A stretch of 18,373 nucleotides of DNA. Source: Campylobacterales bacterium. Its GTDB lineage: Bacteria; Campylobacterota; Campylobacteria; Campylobacterales; Thiovulaceae. The stretch is taken from contig DTUW01000131.1 in the NCBI GenBank assembly GCA_012963895.1, positions 1 through 18,373 on the forward strand, read 5' to 3'. The notes beneath the pieces were generated by a model that saw nothing but the letters and a program-made list of their open reading frames with translations, had not been told where the DNA came from and did not search any database. Positions 1 through 6,594 of this stretch are shown piece by piece. Each line of letters begins with the position of its first letter. Positions within the stretch are counted from its first letter, which is position 1. The position numbers and the translations under genes are program-made.

Positions 1-132
1 CAACTCTTGAAGAGCGATAGAACCGCTTGAAAATAGGTATCTATTAGTTAGGTCATAGATGATTAGAGCTACCAAAAGATATAGGAAATATGAGGTAATA
101 CTAGCCAATTTGTCCAATAGTTTCTCTATCAT
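1..132 (-). CDS. TRAP transporter small permease (DctQ-like), N-terminal part only
   Basis: The first 44 codons of a gene that runs off the left edge. The start is the ATG at 132-130, which overlaps the fliF stop as ATGA, so it is probably translationally coupled to fliF. The peptide has one hydrophobic segment (about residues 13-26), followed by an Arg-Tyr-Leu-Phe turn and then Ser-Ile-Ala-Leu-Gln-Glu-Leu. That pattern is typical of the first helix and loop of TRAP small integral membrane subunits, which work with a large permease and a periplasmic binding protein to import organic acids or related solutes using an ion gradient. The rest of the protein, the large permease and the binding protein would lie to the left, outside the window. 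The family call rests on a short motif, and the substrate cannot be inferred. Confidence 0.6.
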   Translation of the reverse strand, partial: MIEKLLDKLASITSYFLYLLVALIIYDLTNRYLFSSGSIALQEL

Positions 133-1871
133 CTTCTACCTCGTTTGCTATTACTTTCTTGGTTCTTATTCCCCAAATTGGTCTCCTCCTCAATTAGCAA
201 CTGGAACAGGTTGCTAACCTCATCGGTATGCTCACTAATATATTTGCTTATCTCTTCAACCAATAGGTCATATTTTATCTGTTCCTCACTGATACCATCG
301 TGGAGACCCAGAGCCACCTCAACATTTTTCCGCATCGCCGCATATTTTTCGGATAAATCCTCTTCTAACTCCTCATCTTTATCAAGCTCTAATTGGATAT
401 CTTCCTCTTCCTCTTTAAGCTCTTCTAACATTCGGATAGCGAAAGGGCGGATAACTTGGCGATAGAAGATAAATAGAACAATAGCGGCAAAGAGATATTG
501 GAGAAGGGTATTGATAGGAACATATTTGGCTAACCTATCTACCCAAGTATTGAGAATAACTTTTCTATTTAGCAACTCTTCGATAGATTTGAATTGGAAG
601 TTTCTAACTGAGACCTCATCACCTCTATCGAAATTTATTCCAATAGCTTGAACTACAAGAGCTTTAATAGCTTCTAATTGAGCTTCTGTAAGAGGAACAT
701 ATTCATACTCACCCGTCTTATTTCCATTCTCATCGACCTTTTCGCGATAATCTCCATCTACAACAACAGCAGCGGTAATTCTTTTGATTCTGGAAAATTC
801 TGCCTTCTCTTTGGAAACAGTTTTAGAGATTTCGTAGTTTGTAGTAGCTTTGCTCTTCTCATACTTTTCACGACCATTGTCCCCAATACCTTGAACAGGT
901 CCAATATTGCTAACAGCACCCGGCACCCCTCCAATCTCTTTTGGCTTGAATCCTTCTCTAACTTCGTCTACTGTCTGCTCACTTCTAACGACAGATTCAG
1001 GGTCGTAATACTCTTTTTCACTCTCTTGTTTAGAAAAGTCAAATTCGATAGTAACCTTAGCCACAACTCTATCCCTGCCACCGATAACAGGGGCGAGAAC
1101 ATCAACTATCTTTTTCTCATACATCTTTTCAAATCTATTTTTATAGGTCATCTGCAATTTAGCCTCTTCACTTGAAGCGGTAATTTCATCATTATCACCG
1201 AGAGGCTCACCGAAAGCATTAACAACAGTTACATTATCTACTGATAGTTTTGGAACGGCAGAGGCTACAAGGTATTTGATACCCTTTATCTGTTTAGGCA
1301 ATAAAATCATATTTTCTTTTAAAGTTACCACAACAGAAGCGGTTGGAGGGACTTGACGAGAAACAAATAGAGATTCTTGCGGTATAGCGATATGGACTTT
1401 TGCAGTCTGAACAGGTTCCAACATCTCAACTGTTTTGGACAGCTCCCCCTCGATGGCTCTTAGATATTTTATCTGCTGGTCAAAGTCGGTAGCCCCAAAT
1501 TGTTGCTCGTTGAAAATTTCAAATCCTACCCTATTATCTTTCGGAAGTCCAAGAGAAGCTATCCTCATTCTTGCCTCTGGTAAATCTTCATTAGCCACTT
1601 TGATAGTGGCGAAATTCTCGCCATTATCCTGAATGGAGTAATCTATCCCGCTCTTTTTCAACTCTTCTACTATTAATTTAGCCTCTGTATATGGGACAGA
1701 TTCATATAGGGGCTTATATGTATAGCTCTTATCCTCAGCAGTTGAGACAAGAATAAGAAAGACAAAGAACCCAATAACTGCAATTAGAGAGACTGCGACT
1801 ATTATTTTTTGCGACCTCTCTAATTTGAGAAATGCCTTAGTTAATTGGGTTAAAAGCTCTTTGAAATCCAT
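129..1871 (-). CDS. fliF: Flagellar MS-ring protein FliF
   Basis: 580 residues, a usual FliF length. It forms the membrane-embedded MS ring that houses the export gate and carries the FliG rotor. Membrane segment 1 is at about residues 22-43, followed by the YscJ/FliF ring-building region (about 48-220; note the tract LYESVPYTEAKLIVEELKKS), the FliF C-terminal periplasmic region, membrane segment 2 (about 455-472) and a very acidic cytoplasmic tail rich in Glu. The last roughly 60 residues should hold the FliG-binding segment. It begins 15 bases after the hisC stop and its TGA overlaps the next ATG. A hisC-fliF pair is also found in Campylobacter, but no flagellar gene other than fliF is present here. 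It therefore appears to be transcribed with housekeeping genes. Confidence 0.97.
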   Translation of the reverse strand: MDFKELLTQLTKAFLKLERSQKIIVAVSLIAVIGFFVFLILVSTAEDKSYTYKPLYESVPYTEAKLIVEELKKSGIDYSIQDNGENFATIKVANEDLPEARMRIASLGLPKDNRVGFEIFNEQQFGATDFDQQIKYLRAIEGELSKTVEMLEPVQTAKVHIAIPQESLFVSRQVPPTASVVVTLKENMILLPKQIKGIKYLVASAVPKLSVDNVTVVNAFGEPLGDNDEITASSEEAKLQMTYKNRFEKMYEKKIVDVLAPVIGGRDRVVAKVTIEFDFSKQESEKEYYDPESVVRSEQTVDEVREGFKPKEIGGVPGAVSNIGPVQGIGDNGREKYEKSKATTNYEISKTVSKEKAEFSRIKRITAAVVVDGDYREKVDENGNKTGEYEYVPLTEAQLEAIKALVVQAIGINFDRGDEVSVRNFQFKSIEELLNRKVILNTWVDRLAKYVPINTLLQYLFAAIVLFIFYRQVIRPFAIRMLEELKEEEEDIQLELDKDEELEEDLSEKYAAMRKNVEVALGLHDGISEEQIKYDLLVEEISKYISEHTDEVSNLFQLLIEEETNLGNKNQESNSKRGRR

Positions 1872-1886
1872 TCACCACAACTTTTG

Positions 1887-2981
1887 TTATAGAACATTTC
1901 TAAATATTTCAAAAAATCTAATATTTTCCTCTGGTTTTCCGATAGTAACTCTAACTCCATTCAATCCATACCCTTTCAAGTCTCTAATAATTATACCCAT
2001 TCTCAATAGTTCATTTGAGATATTAGAGGAATTATATCTCTCAGGTAATAAAAGGGTAATGAAGTTAGTTGCACTCTCTATATACTGAAATCCCACCTCA
2101 TCGGCAAACTTTTCAAACTTCTCCATCTCTTGAAAGTTGATTTCAACACTTTTCCAAACATGTTCCATGTCTTTAAGAGCTTCAACACCTGCTAGGAGGG
2201 ATAGGGTTGTGATATTGAAAGGTGGGCGAACTTTATAGAGGTTTTGAATAATATCTCTTTGGGCTATTCCATAGCCTACTCTCATTCCTCCTAATCCAAA
2301 GGCTTTTGAAAATGTTCCAAGATAGATACTATTTGGAAACTTGTCGATAAGTTCAGATGGTTCTATTTTGAAATTTGGATTTCTCTTTTCTGCATACTCC
2401 ATGTATGCTCCATCAACCACTACAAGAGTTTCACTATCTATCTTCTCTAAAAATCTATATAGCTCGTCTCTCTCAATAGCATCACCTGTTGGGTTATTTG
2501 GAGTGCAGATAAAAATAGTATCTGGTCTCTCATTTTTGTATATTTGGTAGAACTGCTCCAAATCGTGATGGGTTGAATCTGTTTTTAGAACCTTTGCACC
2601 TACGAGATTGGCATATATCTCATACATAGCGAAAGTAACTCTATTCATTAAGACTTTTGACGATGAGGTCAATTTAGCTCGTGAAATAAAATCTAATACC
2701 TGGTCGCTACCTGCTCCAATAATGATATTGGAACTATCTACCTGAAATCGTTGAGCTAATCCCTCTTTCAATTCAAACATAGAGTCATCGGGATATAGAT
2801 ACCCCTTAGAGCTATTTTCAGCTAACTTTTTTGCCACTTTTGGACTCATTCCAAAAGGGTTCTCATTACTCGCCATTTTGATAACTTGCTCTGGGGAAAT
2901 TCCAAACTCTCTAACTATAAGTTCTATCGGTTTTCCAGCTTCATAAACTTCTATTTTTGATAGATGGCTATTGAATTTCAT
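1887..2981 (-). CDS. hisC: Histidinol-phosphate aminotransferase
   Basis: 364 residues, a fold-type I PLP aminotransferase of the HisC group. It converts imidazole-acetol phosphate plus glutamate to histidinol phosphate in histidine synthesis; some HisC proteins also transaminate aromatic amino-acid precursors. Visible signatures are the N-terminal MASNENPFG substrate-region motif, the CTPNNPTGD loop, the VVVDGAYMEY segment with the PLP-contacting Asp, and the PLP lysine in TFSKAFGLGGMRVGYG. The ATG start at 2981 lies 39 bases after the dxr stop. No other his genes are nearby. In Campylobacter the gene before hisC is pheA; here dxr takes that place. Confidence 0.95.
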   Translation of the reverse strand: MKFNSHLSKIEVYEAGKPIELIVREFGISPEQVIKMASNENPFGMSPKVAKKLAENSSKGYLYPDDSMFELKEGLAQRFQVDSSNIIIGAGSDQVLDFISRAKLTSSSKVLMNRVTFAMYEIYANLVGAKVLKTDSTHHDLEQFYQIYKNERPDTIFICTPNNPTGDAIERDELYRFLEKIDSETLVVVDGAYMEYAEKRNPNFKIEPSELIDKFPNSIYLGTFSKAFGLGGMRVGYGIAQRDIIQNLYKVRPPFNITTLSLLAGVEALKDMEHVWKSVEINFQEMEKFEKFADEVGFQYIESATNFITLLLPERYNSSNISNELLRMGIIIRDLKGYGLNGVRVTIGKPEENIRFFEIFRNVL

Positions 2982-3001
2982 ACTTTTATCCGTGAATAAG
3001 A

Positions 3002-3010
3002 ATTATCACA
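3002..3010 (-). promoter_or_regulatory. Possible extended -10 element for hisC-fliF
   Basis: In the short gap between dxr and hisC, the minus strand reads TTTTGTGATAAT. This resembles the Campylobacterota housekeeping promoter form, a T-rich run followed by TGnTATAAT. It ends about 20 bases before the hisC ATG, so any transcript leader would be very short. It may be chance in AT-rich DNA; mapping of 5' ends would decide. Confidence 0.3.
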
Positions 3011-3020
3011 AAACGATATT

Positions 3021-4082
3021 TTATAATGTTTCTTTAATCTCTCTATCTATCTCAAAGACCTCATCAATGGATTTGGGTTCTCTATCTCCAAACTTATCGA
3101 AAATTTCCAATATATTTTTTGCAATATCTCCAAACTTGATTTGGTGGTTCAAAAACCTATCCACCAAAACATCATTAGCTGAATTTAGAATAACTCCCTT
3201 TTTTGGATATTTCAAAAGTTCCTCTTTCAAACTCCAAAGAGGATATTTAGAGGTCTCTATCTTTTCGAACTCAATAGGAGGAATAGAGGTAATATCTATA
3301 TTGGGTAGTATCTGCTCCTCTACCTCTCCTAAGAGTGCAAAAGCTATCGGGAGTTTCATATCTGTTCCTGAAATGTGGGCGGTGGTGCTACCATCTTTGA
3401 ATTCTATTAGAGAGTGGATAATAGAGTTCCTTTCAATTACTCCATCTATGCTCTTAGGAGAGAAGAGCCATTTAGCTTCAAGGAGTTCAAAAAGTTTATT
3501 TACCATTGAGGCACTATCAACCGTTATTTTTCTACCCATTTTCCAATTTGGGTGGGTTAGGACATCTTGCGGGGTAGCATCTGCAATATCTGAAATATCC
3601 CAATCTCTCAATGCTCCGCCACTCGCAGTTAAAATCATCTTTTCAACAGGGCGACCATTGAGGAGATACCATAATCCGAAATGTTCGCTATCGATAGGAG
3701 AGATTTTGGAAATATCTAAGAATGCCCCAGCTACTACCAAAGATTCTTTATTAGCCAGTGCCAATCTCTTTCCAACTTCAAGAGTTTTTAGAGTTGGTTT
3801 TAATCCTGTAAAACCGACAAGAGCATTTAGAACTATTTCACTTTTTGATAGTTCGATAGCTTCTAATATTCCATCTTCTCCAAATAGGACTTTTTCGTGA
3901 TTTACCTTATCTATATCCTCTTTTTGAGCTACTACTACAATTTTTGGAGAAAACTCAGAAATTTGTTGGTTGAGGAGTTCTATATTTCTACCTGCTACTA
4001 AGACCTCAACCTGAATACCAAATCTTTTCGCTATCTCTAAGCTATTTCTACCAATTGAACCTGTTGAACCTAATAGAACCAT
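3021..4082 (-). CDS. dxr: 1-deoxy-D-xylulose 5-phosphate reductoisomerase
   Basis: 353 residues, full length for the shorter Campylobacterota form. It makes 2-C-methyl-D-erythritol 4-phosphate in the MEP isoprenoid pathway; ispDF at 10498 encodes two later steps of the same pathway. Signatures are the NADPH-binding GSTGSIGRNSLEIA at residues 5-18, LANKESLV, the metal and active-site region PIDSEHFGLW, the flexible loop TASGGALRDW, and HPNWKMGRKITVDSASMVNK. The start at 4082 is supported by GGTGA five bases upstream and by the Rossmann motif beginning almost at once. In relatives dxr directly follows cdsA. Here about 600 bp with an opposing gene separates them, so dxr may have lost its upstream transcription. 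I see no convincing promoter for it in the gap. Confidence 0.96.
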   Translation of the reverse strand: MVLLGSTGSIGRNSLEIAKRFGIQVEVLVAGRNIELLNQQISEFSPKIVVVAQKEDIDKVNHEKVLFGEDGILEAIELSKSEIVLNALVGFTGLKPTLKTLEVGKRLALANKESLVVAGAFLDISKISPIDSEHFGLWYLLNGRPVEKMILTASGGALRDWDISDIADATPQDVLTHPNWKMGRKITVDSASMVNKLFELLEAKWLFSPKSIDGVIERNSIIHSLIEFKDGSTTAHISGTDMKLPIAFALLGEVEEQILPNIDITSIPPIEFEKIETSKYPLWSLKEELLKYPKKGVILNSANDVLVDRFLNHQIKFGDIAKNILEIFDKFGDREPKSIDEVFEIDREIKETL

Positions 4083-4088
4083 ATTTTC

Positions 4089-4097
4089 ACCAATTCA
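4089..4097. repeat. 9-bp direct repeat, left copy
   Basis: ACCAATTCA, identical to 4692-4700. On the minus strand this is TGAATTGGT, directly in front of the dxr ribosome-binding region. The minus-strand tract TGAATTGGTGA would read as Asn-Trp-stop if attached to the upstream cdsA frame. The natural reading is that this is the original cdsA 3' end and dxr leader, duplicated when DNA was inserted. Confidence 0.6.
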
Positions 4098-4187
4098 TAT
4101 TATTATTTAGGAAATTTTACTTATTTTTAATCTTTGGTAATAGATGATTACAATTTATATGTTTGTTTTCTGATAGATTGAAAAAAT

Positions 4188-4192
4188 GGAGG
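4188..4192 (+). promoter_or_regulatory. Ribosome-binding site deciding the start of the inserted gene
   Basis: GGAGG followed by nine bases and the ATG at 4202. This favours 4202 over the upstream in-frame TTG at 4163, which has no such site. Confidence 0.7.
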
Positions 4193-4201
4193 ATAGAGAG
4201 T

Positions 4202-4651
4202 ATGTTATTAAGTCAAGTAATTGATATATCTGGTCTTGGAAACCATATAAATTTAGAAAAAACAAAGATTGTTAGACATTCAGATTATCAAATAATTCAT
4301 GAGGATTTGATTGAAGAATATCAAAAATACCAACCAAATAATGTTTTTGGAAATTGTGATTATATTGTGGTCTTTACCGCCTTAGAGAAAAGGCTCTCTT
4401 TATTTTATGGTGTTTATAGAATTAATGGCGGTGAATTTAGAAAGAGTGTAAATATTCCACAAGAGCTTGTCGAGTGTGGATATGACAAACAAACTGGCTG
4501 TTTTCTATATGATATAGAAAAATTGGACTATCTAAGCAATTTAAAAGATAGATTAGTAATTGATTGGGGCGAAGGACTTAGAAGTTGGCACCAATGGTTA
4601 AATAAGAACGATAAAAAGGTTGTAGAAATTAGACCACCAATCAGACCATAG
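4202..4651 (+). CDS. Orphan N-terminal domain resembling GIY-YIG-associated proteins; function unknown
   Basis: 149 residues, soluble, with no signal peptide or membrane segment. Recognisable parts are an N-terminal KTKIVRHSD tract, a central NCDYIVVF strand, a LFYGVYRI strand and, near the end, RLVIDWGEGLRSWHQWL followed by VEI and a proline-rich stop. I recall the pattern 'KTKLVRH ... YIISF ... GVYKV ... ERVVIDWGK.TRSWHQWL ... VIEI.P' from the front half of a bacterial family whose back half is a GIY-YIG nuclease domain. Here the protein stops where the linker to the nuclease would begin, and no nuclease coding remains downstream. It may be a stand-alone domain or a truncated gene. It is the only plus-strand gene among minus-strand genes and lies between direct repeats, which suggests acquisition. 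A role in defence or mobility is speculation. The gene call is firm; the family call is moderate. Confidence 0.6.
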   Translation: MLLSQVIDISGLGNHINLEKTKIVRHSDYQIIHEDLIEEYQKYQPNNVFGNCDYIVVFTALEKRLSLFYGVYRINGGEFRKSVNIPQELVECGYDKQTGCFLYDIEKLDYLSNLKDRLVIDWGEGLRSWHQWLNKNDKKVVEIRPPIRP

Positions 4652-4652
4652 A

Positions 4653-4686
4653 GAAAAAATAAAACTTGGTGTGGAGCAATCCCCAA
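4653..4686 (-). terminator. Weak possible terminator after cdsA
   Basis: On the minus strand just after the cdsA stop, TTGG...CCAA arms (4666-4686) enclose a short GGA-TTGC-TCC hairpin with a three-base bulge. They are followed by GTTTTATTTTTT. The stem is imperfect. If it works, it would end the upstream transcript within the inserted segment and isolate dxr. Confidence is low. Confidence 0.22.
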
Positions 4687-4689
4687 CTC

Positions 4690-5433
4690 TTACCAATTCA
4701 GAATCGCCAATAAGACCATAGAACTTAACATATACCCATCGACCCTATCCAATATCCCGCCGTGTCCCGGTAGGATATTTCCAGAATCTTTGATATTAGC
4801 TTTTCGCTTCAAATATGACTCAAACAAATCCCCAAATACTGCAAATATAGAGATTGTCAAAGAGAGAAATAGAAGATATAGCAATCCAAAATCGAATATC
4901 AACAACCCCAAAAGTGTTCCAATAGCAGTAGCCGAAACCACTCCACCAGCTACCCCTTCAAGTGTCTTTTTTGGAGAAGTTGGAGAAAATTGAGTTTTGC
5001 CAATAGCTCTACCTACAAAATATGCCATCGTGTCGGTAGAACTAACTACAACCAATAGCCAAGCCAGTATTTCCATTCCAAAATTTCTATATAACTCTAA
5101 TAGCGATAGAAATGGAACAGTTGGATAGAGATATGGTAAAAAATAGACCTCTCTTATCTTCTTTGGAAAATAGGCTAAAAGTCCCAAAAATATAGCTCCA
5201 ATAAGGAGAACCAGATAGATACTATTTTGAATGAATGGAGCTACTACCCATAGCAATAGAGATACGGTATAGAAATTTGCCTCTAATGGCAGTTTGTAGA
5301 GTTTTAGACTTTCGTAAATTGAGATAAGATAGACAATTCCCAGAAATAGCCAAGTAAGAAAAAAGCTATCTACAACTCCTACAAATAGCAAAATCCCAGA
5401 TAGAACTATCCCCGTAACTATCCTATCTCTCAT
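4690..5433 (-). CDS. cdsA: Phosphatidate cytidylyltransferase (CDP-diglyceride synthase)
   Basis: 247 residues, about the usual Campylobacterota length. It makes CDP-diacylglycerol from phosphatidate and CTP at the inner membrane, the branch point to phosphatidylethanolamine and phosphatidylglycerol. Most of the protein consists of hydrophobic helices. The C-terminal family signature is complete: an ESYLKRKANIKDSG tract followed by LPGHGGILDRVDGYM. The SPKKTLEGVAGG motif precedes it. The ATG overlaps the previous gene's stop as ATGA. plsC, which makes the substrate of CdsA, lies upstream in the same string. The current TAA stop sits on the right copy of the 9-bp repeat; the ancestral stop was probably the TGA now stranded upstream of dxr. 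Confidence 0.95.
   Translation of the reverse strand: MRDRIVTGIVLSGILLFVGVVDSFFLTWLFLGIVYLISIYESLKLYKLPLEANFYTVSLLLWVVAPFIQNSIYLVLLIGAIFLGLLAYFPKKIREVYFLPYLYPTVPFLSLLELYRNFGMEILAWLLVVVSSTDTMAYFVGRAIGKTQFSPTSPKKTLEGVAGGVVSATAIGTLLGLLIFDFGLLYLLFLSLTISIFAVFGDLFESYLKRKANIKDSGNILPGHGGILDRVDGYMLSSMVLLAILNW
4692..4700. repeat. 9-bp direct repeat, right copy
   Basis: ACCAATTCA, identical to 4089-4097. It encodes the last Leu-Asn-Trp of CdsA and the first base of its stop on the minus strand. The flanking bases differ from the left copy apart from a scattered T, so the match is nine bases exactly. Confidence 0.6.
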
Positions 5434-5810
5434 TTCAACTCTTCTAATTTTCTAATTCTCTCTTCAAGCAAAATTAGAAGATTTTGAAGATATTTGATAA
5501 CTAAATCCATCTTCTGATTTGCCTCTACCAAATCTGGGGATTGTAATCCTTGAAAAAATATCGTTATCTCTTCTTGAAGGGTTTTGATAAAAGCCACCTC
5601 ATCGTCTATATCTCTAATCTGTTTAGGTTGCTCCTCTATCTTCTCCTCTATCAATTTCTCCAACTTCTGAGTTTCGAGATGGAGCTGTTCGGTGGAACTT
5701 TGTAGCTCCTTCTCTATATCATTTTTTGAGGTGGTGGAATCTTCTGGTAATTCATCTGTAAATTCTGCAATTGTAGAGAGGATTACATCTTTCAAATTAT
5801 CGCTATTCAC
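5430..5810 (-). CDS. Coiled-coil protein, position equivalent to Campylobacter Cj1348c
   Basis: 126 residues, acidic and Glu/Lys/Leu-rich, with no signal peptide or membrane segment. Heptad-like hydrophobic spacing is visible at about residues 33-65 (LHLETQKLEKLIEEKIEE) and again over the last 30 residues (NLLILLEERIRKLEELK), giving two helices separated by a middle section. No catalytic motif is visible. As I recall, the C. jejuni order is dxr, cdsA, then a putative coiled-coil gene (Cj1346c-Cj1348c), and the same order holds here. Its stop overlaps the cdsA start by four bases, so the two are probably made together. Function is not known to me; a structural or scaffold role near CdsA is only a guess. 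Confidence 0.8.
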   Translation of the reverse strand: MNSDNLKDVILSTIAEFTDELPEDSTTSKNDIEKELQSSTEQLHLETQKLEKLIEEKIEEQPKQIRDIDDEVAFIKTLQEEITIFFQGLQSPDLVEANQKMDLVIKYLQNLLILLEERIRKLEELK

Positions 5811-5832
5811 TCTATTTCTCGCCTATATTTTT

Positions 5833-6594
5833 CTATAATATTATCATCTTCTCCTGACCAATTCTATATATAGCAAAGTCGTATTTTACAGGGTCTTCTG
5901 GGTCAAACTCTTTCAATTTCTCTGTAAGTTCTACAACAGATTTTAGGTCGTAACTCTTTCTCTTTAAAAGTCCCAATTTTCTAGATATATGAAATGTATG
6001 GGTGTCTAACGGAATTAGTAAATCCCGTTTAGATACACCTTTCCACAGCCCCAAATCCAATCCTCTATCTCTCACAACCCATCTTAGAAATAGATTCCAT
6101 CTCTTATATGGAGATTGTCCAGAGAGTTTGGAGAGATGAGGTGGCTTACCAATTAGAAATTGATACCCTTTGGAGTTGTGAGGGTAGATGGTATATATAT
6201 TCTCGATTAGTGAAGCTATCCCCTCTAAAACTGAATGGTTGCGACCATACCCATTTAAAAAAATGGTTTGCAGGGTGTTTCCATGTTGGTAGATTCTGGA
6301 AAGGGCTATAAATATGGCTGAAATATCTTCACCCTTTTGAAATCGATAGTAGCTATTGCGATACCTCTCTTCTATCTCTTTTTCACTTTTGTCCAAATAG
6401 GAAAAGTCCAAATTTTCTAAGAACTTCACAATTAGAGAAGCTTTTCCATATGCAAAGAGGGCGGAAATGAGGGCTATCCGTTCATCTCTATATTTTCGAG
6501 CCACCATAAGGGGGTCTGGCTTCTCTGATGATAATTCGCTCTCTATATCTCTCTTTTCAACTTCTTTATCTAAAAGTTCCTTGATACTATCCAT
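5833..6594 (-). CDS. TIGR02757 (DUF2400) family protein
   Basis: 253 residues from the ATG at 6594. An in-frame TTG three codons earlier is less likely. Family hallmarks are SPYKRWNLFLRWVVRDRG, DLGLW, the IPLDTHTFHISRKLGLL motif and a C-terminal DPEDPVKYDFAIYRIG. The family is common in Bacteroidota and Campylobacterota and has no established function known to me. The DTH-x-(F/H)-x-(I/V)-S-(R/N)-x-LGL stretch resembles the segment in endonuclease III-type HhH-GPD DNA glycosylases that carries the catalytic Asp (VDTHxxRVxNRLGL). A distant relationship to base-excision repair enzymes is therefore possible, but I see no iron-sulfur Cys cluster. The start overlaps the plsC end by eight bases. Confidence 0.85.
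   Translation of the reverse strand: MDSIKELLDKEVEKRDIESELSSEKPDPLMVARKYRDERIALISALFAYGKASLIVKFLENLDFSYLDKSEKEIEERYRNSYYRFQKGEDISAIFIALSRIYQHGNTLQTIFLNGYGRNHSVLEGIASLIENIYTIYPHNSKGYQFLIGKPPHLSKLSGQSPYKRWNLFLRWVVRDRGLDLGLWKGVSKRDLLIPLDTHTFHISRKLGLLKRKSYDLKSVVELTEKLKEFDPEDPVKYDFAIYRIGQEKMIIL

Larger units (their letters stand above)
4089..4700. other. Probable inserted segment splitting cdsA from dxr
   Basis: About 600 bp bounded by the 9-bp direct repeats and containing a single plus-strand gene inside a long run of minus-strand genes. The repeats coincide with the last codons of cdsA and the leader of dxr, as expected if a target site of 9 bp was duplicated on insertion. I see no terminal inverted repeats and no transposase, so this is not an ordinary insertion sequence. 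It could be a decayed or non-autonomous element, or DNA captured by another route. Apart from the gene, the segment holds an AT-rich leader of about 100 bases at 4098-4201 in which I see no clear promoter, plus a possible terminator at 4653-4686. Confidence 0.5.

Noticed and set aside
2971..3900. A 309-codon plus-strand open frame opposite dxr
   Set aside because: It lies wholly antisense to a clearly recognisable dxr, is Ser/Ile/Phe-rich with no domain, and reflects the codon pattern of the true gene.
4163..4201. Longer start (TTG at 4163) for the inserted gene
   Set aside because: TTG has no ribosome site, whereas ATG at 4202 has GGAGG at proper spacing.
4089..4700. A classical insertion sequence between cdsA and dxr
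   Set aside because: No transposase is encoded and the ends next to the 9-bp repeats are not inverted copies of each other, so I call it only an insertion of unknown type.
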